Positions 34,700-46,079 of a stretch of 64,000 nucleotides of DNA are shown in pieces. The position numbers and the translations under genes were made by a program. The stretch comes from Punica granatum (taxonomy: Eukaryota > Streptophyta > Magnoliopsida > Myrtales > Lythraceae): contig NC_045132.1 of NCBI RefSeq assembly GCF_007655135.1, forward strand, positions 3,038,001-3,102,000. The letters are read 5' to 3'. The number at the start of each line of letters is the position of its first letter. The first letter of the stretch is position 1. Below the pieces are notes generated by a model that saw only the letters and a program-made list of their open reading frames with translations, was not told the origin of the DNA and did not search any database.

Positions 34700-35345
34700 T
34701 GAATTATTTTCTTTCTCTATCCTACATTATAAAAATTTGGGCACAATACTGAAGTAGAAGTGCTATCGGTGTCGCAAACTTGGGCACGATAAAAAAAAAT
34801 ATTGCCAATTAAAAAAACTTGAAAAATCCCAACATTGTCGGGAAAAGTACACCAGAGGTACACAACCTTTCTAAAGTGCAAGAGTTTGATGAAGATCAAA
34901 CTCGAAACCACTTGATTTGAAATCGGTAACTTGTGATATTGCACTATACAACATTTGACACTTTATATTATGAGGCGTGGATGAGAATTAATTTTAGTTA
35001 ATAGGCACATTAAAGACAATACTTAATGATTATTTTTGAATGATTTGACTGTACTATATTTCTTGTTCATCCCCCATGCAAAATCTAAAATAAACGGACA
35101 AAATCCAAATATTAAAGAGAAAAACGAAAAGAAAGGGAAGATATAAACAAAAATGAGGCTGATTGTACAAACAATCCTTGGTTGCTTGCCGCTGCCCAAA
35201 ATAGACCAGGAAAATTACCAAACCAAAAAAGGAAAGGACAATCAAAAATAAAAAAAAGAGTGGGAAATTAATTAATTAATAAATTTACATTTTCGAATTT
35301 CAATTACATTCCCGGGGGGGGGGGGGGGGAGGGGAGCTCACAATT
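34700..35345. repeat. LecRK 3' flank repeat with G16 run
   Basis: One of seven copies of the segment downstream of the receptor kinase stop codon (landmarks CTTGGGCACGATAAAAA, ATTGTACAAACAATCC). This copy has a run of 16 G at 35,324-35,339 where the others have CTGGGGG or a short A-rich stretch. Confidence 0.8.
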
Positions 35346-35359
35346 CCTTGTGGAGCAGT

Positions 35360-37354
35360 TCACGCGAGGGAGCTGTCACTGAACCCGACGAAGCTCTCTC
35401 GCTGCGTCCAACCCGACCCAAATGCCGATGATGTGATCGGGGTTGTGTCAGTGGTGTCCCCGTTGATGTTCAACGGGCCCATTGACGGCCACACGAACGA
35501 AGGCTTGAATGGCGGAACCTGTGGCGGCGGCACCGAATTGGATAGGATTTGAACGCTCGCCTGAGTCTTGGGCCTCTCGCCAGCAATTGGGTGAGAGCAA
35601 GCCAGGCCAAGGAACAGAAGCCTCTATGCCTCCTCAGCAACATAATCGCCGCCCAGCCGCTCATCCACTGCCTCCAACAGCTGCCCGTCACGGTGAAGGT
35701 ACCAGACCTAGTCCACTAGGAGTTGGAAATCACCGATCTTGGTCCAAGGCCTTTGGCCACAAATTACCTGATACATGCACATAATCTTTCATTCATCATT
35801 GGGAAGGTAACATAGTCTTTTTGTCGGTTGGATTTTTTTTTTGGTGAATATAGGTTGTATATTTAGGATATGCATGTATATTGATACAGTAATAGTTTAA
35901 TCTTTTGATAATATAGCATATAGTTTATCCCCACCAGAAATTTTGTATGTTGTGACGAATTTTATTACTACTGAAGAAATTTTATCACAAGAAATGTATA
36001 TTGAGATAAAAAATTTTGAATTATACTAAATAAATTCTCATAATGCACATACTTAATATGTATGTAGATACGTATATATTTATATGTATACACATATCGT
36101 TAGTATTATGTGAGCGTTAAAGTCAAGTATTCACATAATAACTAATATATATGTGTAGATACTATAGCAAGCTTTCTCATTTTATGTAAATTTTGCTGTT
36201 TGGCAAATAGCATAAATATTTTGAAAAGCAATTTATGAAAACTGCATCTTTTTTAATGAAAAATTCGATAACCAACCAATCAGGACACTGAAGAGAGCAG
36301 GCGAGGTTGCCGGAGGCCCGAATCTTTGAAGGGTTGGGGCCACTCGCCACAAACCCTTTTCAAGTGAAAGAGCATTTTCCAGCTCTTGGATACCATACCC
36401 CTAAAATGTCTCCTTTTTCAGCTCAACTTCATTAAGCTGACCAATCCAACCTTATGAGTATTATCCAATCATATTTACCGTTTAATCAACATCTCCAGAT
36501 CTTTTCCACCCAGTAGACTTTAAATGTTTCGAATTAATCTAAATCAATAGGCCTTAAACGTTTATGTTTAGTTTTTGTCATGATTATATGTAAAACAAAC
36601 ACAATTGCACACGAAATGACAAGAAAAAGACTCATTATATCAAACATATCGGACACACCGAGCAATTGGACGAGGTGCTTGTGCCGAAGCTTGTTGATGA
36701 TGGTGAGTTTTGCCAGGAAATCATCCTTGCTCTTGATCTTGTCCCTGTTGATTTTCTTCACAGTAATCTCCAAGTTGTTCTCCTTAGGCAGTAGCGTGCC
36801 TCTGTAGACCACACCGAAGCCGCCTTCCCAAAGCCTCTGCTTGTCGTCAAAGTTGTTCGTCGCCTTCTTCAACTCCTTAAAGCTGAACTCCCTCGGAGTC
36901 CTGGGAAGGCTCTTTAGGGCACCCAGTATGTTCGGGTCGTTGGCACCAACCTGCCTCCGATGCATGGCCACGCCCCACCACCCGACTCCTAGTATCACCA
37001 AGGCTGCAGGCAACCCGATGCCCAGCGCTAGGATTATCTCGAGTTTACTGTCCTTGGTGAGATTTTCTACAGTTAGATTCCATTTTAGGACGCAGTTTAG
37101 CTCGACGTAGGTCCCGGTTGAGGCTGCAAATCCGAAGTAGGATTCATCCTTCACCACTTGGCTTATGTCCAGATCTGCAGACATCATCGGCTCACTCGGC
37201 ATGGGCTTGGTCAATGAGACATCGGATAAGATCTTATACCTAAGGTTCCAGCCCAGAGCCGCCTTCTCCGACATGCAGAAGATACGGGCGTTGAGGCTCC
37301 CGTTGGGCATGTAATGGTACGCCAACAACAACATCCCATTTTTGTGGCACCATT
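35360..37354 (-). pseudogene. LecRK unit D (pseudogene lacking the central exon)
   Basis: C-terminal exon 35,767-35,360, broken by TAG in VDWVWY (Trp to stop) and a TAG in AEEAQR. The central exon is deleted: intron 2, with a truncated CACTA element (35,929-about 36,160), is joined straight to distal intron 1 at ACTATAGCAAGC. The chimeric N-lobe exon, 37,354-36,659, is open and encodes GWCHKNGMLLLAYHYMPNG fused to the lectin tail, transmembrane helix and GGFGVVYRG. A Gly of the glycine loop is altered (LWEGGFG for LGEGGFG), and the Lys context is ITVKKI. Confidence 0.83.
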
Positions 37355-38153
37355 CCAATTCAAAAAACAATAAAACATGTCAAAACTTCTCAATTCTAGT
37401 TACGATTAAATTGTCTTTAGATAAATTTCTAATCTCAACAAGAGTTTAAATTACCACTCACCGATAAGCATTATTATAAAATAAAGAGTTTTAGTGCAGT
37501 AATACTGAATTATTTTCTTTCTCTATCCAAAAGTATAAAAATTTGGGCACAATACTGAAGTAGAAGTGGCATTGGTGTTGCGAACTTGGGCACAATAAAA
37601 AAAATATTGCCAATTAAGAAAAATTGAAAATTTTCAACATTGTCGAGAAAATTACACCAGTGGTACACAACCTTTCTAAAGTGCAAGAGTTTGATGAAGA
37701 TCAAACTCGAAACCTCTTGATTCCGAATTAGTAATTTGTGATATTGCACTAAACACCATTTGACACTTTATATTATGACGCGTGAATGATAATTAATTTT
37801 AGTTAATAGGCACATTAAAGACAATACTTAATGATTATTTATGAATGATTTGACTGTACAATATTTCTGGTACATCCCCTCATGCAAAATCTAAAATAAA
37901 CCGAAAAAATCCAAATATTAAAGAGAAAAACGAAAAGAAAGAGAAGAAATAAACAAAAATGAGGCTGATTGTACAAACAATCCTTGGTTGCCTGCCGCTG
38001 CCCAAAATAGACTAGGAAAATTAGCAAACCAAAAAAGGAAAGGACAACCAGAAATTTTTTTTAATAAAGAGTGAGAAATTAATTAATTAATTTACATTTT
38101 TGAAATTTCAATTATATTCCCTGGGGGAAGCTTAGAATTCCTTGCGAAGCCCT

Positions 38154-38561
38154 TCACGCGAAGGAGCTGTCACTGTACCTGGCGAAGCTCTCTCGCTGCG
38201 TCCAACCCGACCCAAATGCCAATGACGTGATCAGGGTCGTGTCAGTGGTGTCCCCGTCGATGTTCAGCGGGCCCATTGATGGCCACACGTAAGGAGGCTT
38301 TAATGGCGGGACCTGTGGCGGCGGCACCGAGCCGGACAGGATTTGAATGATCGCCTAAGTCTTGGGCCTCTCGCTAGTAATTGGGTGGGAGCAGGCTAGG
38401 CCAAGGAACAAAAGCCTCTGTGCCTCCTCAGCAACATAATCACCGCCCAGCCGCCCGTCCACTGCCTCCAGCAGTCGCCCGTCACGATGAAGGTACCAGA
38501 CCCAATCCACTAGGAGCTGGAAATCACCGATCTTGGTACAAGGCCTTTGGCCACAAATTAC
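38154..38561 (-). pseudogene. LecRK unit E, C-terminal kinase exon
   Basis: Opens with VICGQRPCTKIGDFQLLVDW and continues to ASERPKT-like sequence, where CAG has become TAG (stop near 38,357). The rest to TGA 38,154-38,156 is recognisable. Intron 2 carries a CACTA element (38,723-about 39,178) whose right end and the whole central exon are deleted, joining TGTTAT to a LINE fragment. The matching N-lobe probably lies at 55.3-55.9 kb beyond the inserted elements. Confidence 0.82.
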
Positions 38562-38722
38562 CTGATACATGCACATAATCTTTCATTCATCTTTGGGAAG
38601 GTAATATAGTCTTTTTGTCGGTTGGATATTTTTTTTGGTGAATATCGGTTGTATATTTAGGATATGCATGTATATTGATACAGTAATAGTTTAATCTTTC
38701 GATAATATAGCATATAATCTAT

Positions 38723-39178
38723 CACTACCAGAAATTTTATATATTGTGACAAATTTTATTACTACTAAAGAAATTTTATCAGAAGAAAAGTATATTAAGA
38801 TAAGAATTTTGAATTATACTAAATAAAATCTCATAATATTAAATTACACTAAATAAAGTCTCATAGTGTACATACTTAATATGTATGTAGATACATATAT
38901 ATTTATATGTGTACACATCTTCAATATTGTGTGAGTGTCATAAATCAAGTATTCCCATAATAATGAACCTATATATATATATATACACACACATATTTTC
39001 ATATATTGTGACACACATTATATAACGTTTTCATCGAGAAAATAAATTTGTCATCATGAATTATAAAGTATTGTGACCAAACATTATTTTGTCACGATAT
39101 ACTTATTAGGACGAGCTTATTTTGACAAGACCCGTAACAAGTTATCCGCTATTTTCATGGCAACAAAATTTTATATGT
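38723..39178. mobile_element. Truncated CACTA element in unit E
   Basis: Starts TAT CACTACCAGAAATTTTA as in the complete copies and keeps TTGTGACACAC and TTGTCACGATATAC motifs. The right terminus is lost in the deletion that removed the central exon. Confidence 0.75.
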
Positions 39179-39319
39179 TATCCAAATGGCCAAGGAGGCG
39201 GGCCTAAACAAGCCTTGACACAGCCATGAGTCTCTTAGCTTGGAATTGTCGGTGAATAAGAGGAGAATCGACAGTTCGAACTCTCCGACACTTCATTTGG
39301 AAACACCGACCTAGCTTCA
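39179..39319 (+). mobile_element. LINE (L1-type) fragment, ORF2 start, copy 1
   Basis: From ATG 39,226 the + strand reads MSLLAWNCR, a TGA stop, then IRGESTVRTLRHFIWKHRPS. This is the typical beginning of plant LINE ORF2 (endonuclease domain). The preceding 45 bp match 59,150-59,196. Truncated on the right by the LTR-gag cassette at ATAAAAGC. Confidence 0.8.
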
Positions 39320-40648
39320 TAAAAGCAAAACTTTTTTTTATTTTTATTTTTTTAAAGAAAATGGAAGACAAGAAAATAAAAGACTTAGCTGATAGGTGAG
39401 AACACGATTCTTCATTGTTTCTTTATGGGCTTTTGCCTCGATCTTTCCGATTAAATGATTCTTGATTGCAATAAATTATTTGAATTACGCGTTCATCCCT
39501 TTTGGGCATGAATCTCATGAAAACACTCTTTTTTTCTTCCTCTTTTGGTTGATGCTAATCCTCCTTTATATGCGTCCGCTTCACCCTAATGGATTTTGAT
39601 GTGGCGATGATGATAATCATCTCCACAGAAGCCCAACTTGTCAATGTGAAGCTGTTACACTCCCCTTAACTAAAACCTTTCTGAGTTAATATTTGCAATG
39701 GAGTGTGCTCAATACTAATAATCACAATACATAACTTGTCTTTGACGTAGCACCTAGTGTGAAATATGTTTTCCCTCTGCACTTCTTCAAATTCTTTTGT
39801 TTGTAAGCTCAATGCTCTCCTCGCCAGCAATGTCAATGCATCAGGGGCTAAATATTCATTCTCGGAAACGTCCTCCAATGGGGGCATGTCAACGGTGTCG
39901 GAATCTTCATTGTCGGTCACAATTTCACTATTGTCTTGCATCATCATGATCCGCTTTTTTGGGGATTGACTTGCTATGTGTCCCCTATCTTGGCATTGAA
40001 AACACTTAATGTCACGATTTCTGGAGGTAGAAGTGTCGGTTTTACCTTGAGGAACGTGGCTGGTTGCTTCTTGCTTTTGCTCGGTTTTCGATTTCGACAT
40101 GGATTGCTTCTCATCTTTCTTCCATTGATTTGGTTTCTAAGTGAATGTGCTTGGACTTTGGCTTGCACGTGTATTGTCCCTCCTCTTGAATTAGGTCTCA
40201 ATCTTTATGGCCATGTGCACCATATCCTCAAATTCCACAGCATTTTGAATTTCTCGGTTCAATCCCGTCATAAATCTTGTCATAGTAGCCTCCCTATCCT
40301 CCTCTACATTTGCTCTAATCATGGCCACTTCAATCTCCTTAAAATATTCCTCTTACAAACCGATTACCTTGCCTAAGACTTTGCAACTCATCATTCAACT
40401 CCGATTAGTAAAAACTAGGAACAACTCACTTCCTCATCACCCTTTTCATTTCCTCCCACGTATCTATGAGTGGCTATCTATTTATTCGCCTATTTATCAT
40501 CGATTGATCCCACCAAACAATTGCATAATCCGAGAATTCAATAGCTGCCAATTTGACTTTCTTAAGTTCGGAATAACTATAACAATCAAATACAAACTCT
40601 ACCTTTTTCTCCCATTCAAGGTATGCTTCGAGATCACTCTTTCCTTGC
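39319..40648 (-). mobile_element. TR-GAG-like cassette, locus 2, cut by the Ogre-like element
   Basis: Minus strand: gag from about 40,640 (EWEKKVEFVFDCYSYSELKK, RFVPSF-like) to the zinc knuckle CFQCQDRGHIASQS (last Cys lost) near 40,000, then the acidic linker DNEDSDTVDMPPLEDVSENE. The protease start ENIFHTRCYVKDK breaks off before any catalytic Asp. PPT-like AAGGGGAG and an LTR-like segment 39,659-39,397 (TGTAACAGC..TTCTCA, 263 bp) with a TATATAAAG-type box follow. Interrupted at 40,648 by the start of the Ogre-like LTR; the uninterrupted equivalent is at 60,648. Confidence 0.82.
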
Positions 40649-43600
40649 TGTCAGCATCCAATTTCGGTTCATCGGCTTCCGGGGGGGGGGCAAAATTGTC
40701 ATTTCCTAATTTATTACCTTTTCTTAAAAAAAGAAGAAGAGAAGTCAGATGAACCGGGTAGGCGGGGCAAGGCCGGGCAGCGTTGACCGGCTGCCCGTGA
40801 CCCGCCGGCCTTTTTTTTTAAAAATAAAAAAGAAAAAAGAAAGATTCGGGCAGGTCGGGCAGGGGCTGGGCAGCGCTCGCCAGCTGCCCGCGATCCCCGC
40901 CGGCCCAGAAATCCCCAAATCGCGATTTTCGCGATTTTCGCCAAATTGGCCGAAATCTTAACGGAAAAGGGGGTGGAATTGCAATTAAATGAAACAGAAA
41001 TACAATTAGGATGGGCACGAACAAAACCCAGAGAAAAAAAAAACGAGAAATTGGCTCTCGATTTGGCTGATTGGAAGATCGATTGAGTTCGGAAACCCTC
41101 GCCGGAAAACCCCAAAATTCTCCCCGAGCCCTACAGTTTTAACTCCGGTGAGGCCCAGATCGACCTCGGCGAAGCGTCGGCAGTGTCCAGAGCCATCTCT
41201 CGCGCCCTCTCGTGCCGTCGTTGAGGCGTTCAGGGGCGAGAACCGCCGCCCGCAGCCTCGACACCGCCGCTCCCCCCGATCCGGACCGCTCCTCGCTAAT
41301 GGGACTCGGCCCATTTCCTTGGGACTCGGCCCATTTCCTTGTCTCGTAGGTCCAGCCCAGAAGTTCGGCCCATTTGGCCCAACGCTCCAGTCTGGTCCGG
41401 CAGCTCTTCCGGGCGGTTTCTCCTTCGAGCAAGCGATCCGATCCGACCCGATCCATCCGGTGATTTTTTTATTTTTACAGAGAAGCCCCTCAACTTTCCG
41501 GATTAGGTAAATTCTCGACTTAGTGGCATGATTAGGGCTCCTTTCCTGAATATATTTGCTTGCTTGATGAATATAATGTGAAATGAGTGCTCTTGGGTCG
41601 CGTGGGTGATCGGATTTGTCCCGAATTCGATTTTACGAACTTTCTGTTTTGCCACATTTCAGTCCAGAGGACGCATTTTATTTTTTTTAAGATCTGCCCC
41701 GAATTTCAAAATTATTTTCAATCAAGTCTTGGTCATTTTATTATTTTCCAATCAGTCCTTGGATTTTTCAGAATTTTTCCATGAATCCCAAAGAACTTTT
41801 CAAATTGTTTCAGTTTAGCCCCGAGACCATTTTCACCCTTTTCAGATATGCCCCGAACTTCAAAAATTCTTTTCAATCAAATCCCAGTCATTTTACTATT
41901 TTCCAATTAGTCCTGGAATTCCCAGAATTTTTCAAGAATCCCAAAGAACTTTTCAAGTTGTTTCAGTTTAGTCTTGAGGCCATTTTTTGTTTTTCAGATT
42001 AGTCCAGATTTTCAAATTCATTTCAAATAAGTCCTAGGGCAGTTTCAGTAATTTTTTACACAGTCCCCTTTTTTTAGAATTTTCAAATCAGTCCCCAATT
42101 TTTTTTAGAATTTTCAAATCAATCCCTAGTTTTTTAGAATTTTTAAATCGGTCCCTGCTCTTTTGAAATCATTCAATTCAGTCCCCTGGACATTTTCTAA
42201 AAATATCCGACCCTTTCCTACTTGGATCACCCACCGACAATGTATGTGCCCCATTTAAATATTTTATTTTTGTAATTATGTGCATACAACGTGACCATGT
42301 CGGAAATTAGAGTTTATCGGGCAGTCAACTAATGGCTATCTCGACGACTCGAAATTTGTAGACTAAAGCATTCGACAAATTTCTAATTAACCTAAAATTC
42401 TACATACGGGATAATCGGGACGTTAAACTTGGCTAAATTAAATCACTTGACTTCTTTAAATAAATTGTACGAACCGATTAACAATCTGTAATCACGTCAA
42501 CAGTTCAAGAACTATTAGCCATGCCCTTTTCAAATTCACAATTTCAAAATCACCGAGATACGTACAACGTAATCTTGATTTTCATGCACACACATATTTA
42601 TCGATTCAAGGGCATGACTACCGTTTCTTGTCCTGCCGTAATCTTAGCGTAGGTTTGTGCATAGAATTGGTCAAAACATGGGAAAACAAATTAATCACAA
42701 ACTCGGCATAATCAAACATGGGCAAATAGTCCAGTAGAGGGTTAGGTTTCGGGTTTTAGGTGAAAATACTCTTAATCGGTAAATGCCATATTGTCATTAT
42801 ACCAAATAATTTAAAAATAACCCACACATTCAGGACTTGACTACAAATATCATGTCTGTCGGGTCCGTTAAAATAATGCCGAATACTACATACCCTATCC
42901 ATCATCCCTTTTGTTTGTTTTAAGGTAGGACTTGTATGCCAAGATACCCCGGTTAATAATCAGTTAATTCACGTAAATTCGGCGATAATAAGAAACCCCA
43001 TTGTTTGTTTATTTGAGCTTGCTTGTTACATTTTTGCACTTGTTTGTTATGCGGATCGAGCCCGATCCTTTAGGACTCGATTCACACTGGGTCTAACGCC
43101 CATAACAGTCGATAACGGAGTCCAACGCCCCCATACACCGAGTGCGTATTTAATTTAATTTTCGGTCTTTTCCAAAACCATACGGTGAGCATGAGCGAAA
43201 TAATGGCCGAATGCGAACTGACCGGGATTTAGTCATTGTAGCTTGTCTTTTATTTATTTGAGAGAACAATGTAAGGGTTTATGATGTATATTTATTCATG
43301 CATGTAATAATCCCGGTCGAAAAGTGGACGGTTCAAGTGTCTTTTCGAATTTACAGTGTCAAAACGTGTGAGTCAAGTGCAATCCTAAATCATGCGGTAA
43401 ATAAATAAAATGGCAAGCCTAGTAAGCTAGAGTACCGAAAGGGCGTGTGGGATATAGGCCCACACGTAATAGAACCCCCGAATTCGGAATTTTCGGTTCC
43501 GTACAAGATCATTGCCTTATCATACTAGGTGTATCCATACCCCTAGACCCGGGCGACTCACCGGCCTTCGACCTTCGAGTCGTAAATAGGTAGTGGCGAC

Positions 43601-43710
43601 TCCGTCTCACGTGCGTCCGTCGCGCGTCCACAGGAAGGTGGACACTCCCAAGCCGCGTTGCATAGGCGTGCGCATGCGTGCCCTGATGAGACGAAGTTCA
43701 GATGCGCACA
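40649..43710 (+). repeat. 5' LTR of the Ogre-like element
   Basis: Starts TGTCAGCATCCAATTTCGG, ends GATGCGCACA. The start matches the 3' LTR at 55,272. Contains a G10 run (40,681), two GC-rich GGGCAG..CTGCCCG segments (40,766 and 40,857), GGGACTCGGCCCATTTCCTT twice in tandem (41,300-41,340), a degenerate tandem repeat of about 154 bp (41,700-42,005), and an 8 bp perfect hairpin CGTGTGGG/CCCACACG (43,444-43,466). No gene; arginine-rich open frames around 41.0-41.5 kb are by-products of GC-rich sequence. Confidence 0.85.
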
Positions 43711-43713
43711 GCT

Positions 43714-43731
43714 TGGCGACTCCATTGGAGA
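43714..43731 (+). other. Primer binding site (tRNA-Arg type)
   Basis: TGGCGACTCCATTGGAG directly after the 5' LTR end. The same decamer also occurs at 43,594, about 120 bp upstream inside the LTR, so the LTR end is most likely but not proven at 43,710. Confidence 0.7.
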
Positions 43732-44283
43732 TATCTTAGAGGGTTCGGGGCTCGTTCTCTCTTGCTTTGTTTGCTTGTTTATTTATCGCTTTTCGCAGTT
43801 TTTCGCTTTTCTACTTTACGCACTTTTATTTCTCGCACACGCATTGCATATAATACTAGTTTCTAGGTACCTATGGGTCGCGTCCCACGACCGGTAATAG
43901 GAGCATAGGTTAGATAGGGGTTCGAAGTAGGGGTACGGCGCGCAGTTCGACTGTCGCTTAGGCCTTGAAAAGAATCCCGCTCGATTTCAAGGAATTGACA
44001 CCCTTGTGTAGGGGGCCCCCATCCCTAGGTAGCACGGTCATTGTAGTGCCGAAACCATGCATACTGCAGGAGCCCCATGCCATCTTCCAACCCGACTTGA
44101 ATAACAGTCCATCGAGTCGGTCCGCGCGCCATTTGAGTGCTTTTCTGTTTTGAGAGAGATGTACGTTGTATACATTAAGCCATGGGCATTTATTTTATGT
44201 ACCCATGCATCATATAATTTCAAAATTAGGTGTCATTTGTATTAACTAGTCCTAAATCGGTTTTCCTTTCATTTTGGTAAGAG

Positions 44284-45771
44284 ATGGTGCGCTCGGTCTC
44301 CTTTCCACACCTCGACAGGGTCACGCCACCACTCGAGGAAATCAGTCATATCTGGGCTTATCTGCGCCAAGTCGACCGCGATTACATCAAGACCTTTGTT
44401 GGGGATATACCAATACTAGCCATCTGCCGAGTGGATTGGAACTTCTTAGGAGCAGCGGTGACGTTTTGGGACCCAGTCCACGCCGTCTTTAACATCCAAG
44501 GTACCGAGCTCACACCTACCATCGAGGAATATCGCACTCTCGTCGAAAGAATTACAGCCACCCGCGGCATTGTGAAACCTAACTTCCACACCACCCGACT
44601 TGTTTTGGTATCGCGTCTACTCGGGGTGCATAGGTCTCAGCTACAATCCGAACTTGCATATTCTGGTGGCACAAAGATAGTCACCGCGAAACTCCTCCAT
44701 TTTATTGAAATACGAGCGCGCGAGGTTCAAGGGGATCTTTTACAAAAAAATTTTTGTCATGCGATCTTATTCTTAATTTTTGGGACTCTATTATTCCCTC
44801 GCTCGGCCGGTCACATTAACGCAGCCTTAGCTAGCGTTGTCCTCCAAGTGGTTGGAGGCCGTGAGTACGAGGTGGCCTTGTTAGCCGAGACCATACGGTC
44901 TCTTGATCGCGTTACAAGAAAGATCGATCGAAGGTTGAGAGGGTCCCCAATCCTTTTGCAAATTTGGTTCTAAAGCCATGCAAACCCCTTAGGCCTTGTT
45001 CGTCCGATTATGTTTTTCACACGTCCGGAGTCTATCATTTTGCGGTTACTACCTCTGTTGCGTGTGGAGGAACGCAAGGTCTCCGAGTGGATCAAAATTT
45101 TTCACGAAATAGCACTAAAGGGCTTTAAATGGCGCGCCGCGTGGATGCCACCCGGACCCATGACCCTTAAATGTCCTGATTTTAACGGAGTACCACTCGT
45201 GAGCCATGCGGGGTCCACCACCTATTTTTCGGCGCGAGTAGTGAGGCAGTTAGGTGGCTTACAGACGGTTTCCAAAGGTACGGCGCGAATCGAGTTCGAA
45301 CACACTTAACTGGAGGACCAGACGTCCATAGATCGCCTAAGTGAAATTGAACGGGTTATGACCGCGTGGCAGACTACGGTCATCGAGCATCTTTACTTCC
45401 CCGAGCACCCGACCCAAGATGAACGGGACTTTCAAGCCACGGAGGAGTATATCCTCCGCTTTTATCGATGGGGTCCATAAGAGAATGATGATTTCACAGA
45501 TTCCCTTCCGGACGAGAGTAGCACATCATCCGGGGAACCGATACCGGACATGACCATCCAGGCCGAACTCGCCAATCTCAGGGCTGAAAGGGATCGCCTC
45601 CACCGAGAGATCGCTGAGAAGAATGAGCAGCTTGGCGATCAGCACCAACTACAGAAGGAACTTGCCCAGACCTGCGCCCAACTCCAGAGGCGTGATCAGG
45701 AGTTGGCGCAAGCGAACGTCGCTTTGGAAAGGTCCAGGAAGAGGGCCCGTGGAGGTCCACGCACATCCTAG
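44284..45771 (+). pseudogene. Ogre ORF1: DUF7745/plant-mobile-domain-like protein with C-terminal coiled coil
   Basis: One continuous frame of 495 codons from ATG 44,284 to the stop at 45,769-45,771, interrupted by three in-frame stops (44,971, 45,307, 45,478). The N-terminal region has GDIPILAICRVDWNFLGAAV and TFWDPVHAVFNIQGTELTPT. This W-D-P..F..ELTPT-E-EY pattern is typical of DUF7745, related to plant mobile domains. A C-terminal heptad region (about 45,550-45,740, LANLRAERDRLHREIAEKNE) and a basic tail follow. It lies between the primer binding site and gag, as in Ogre elements. Function unknown; a nucleic-acid-binding or accessory role is only a guess. Confidence 0.75.
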
Positions 45772-46079
45772 GATAGACACCTCTACCAGGCCCTCACCTG
45801 GAACCGGTGCTTTCCATGGCGACGGTCGCTTGCACCTCGGGCACATTGGAAGACCGACTTAGGTCTATCTTTTTAAAATTTGTATTGCACTTTGAACCAT
45901 TCGGAGTTAATACGAATGACAGCATCAGTTTTTGAAAATTCATGCATTTCTTCTTTTATTCATTGCTTTGCATATTTATTTTAAAGATAATTTTCTTGCA
46001 TTAAACTCACGCACTTATGGAATCCAGGTATTAACAATTGGCGGCGCCCCACCGGTTTTCCATACGCTTCCAATTAAGA

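Noticed and set aside
41006..41510. Arg/Pro-rich open frames on both strands
   Set aside because: They lie inside the GC-rich part of the Ogre 5' LTR; long open frames on both strands are expected from composition there.
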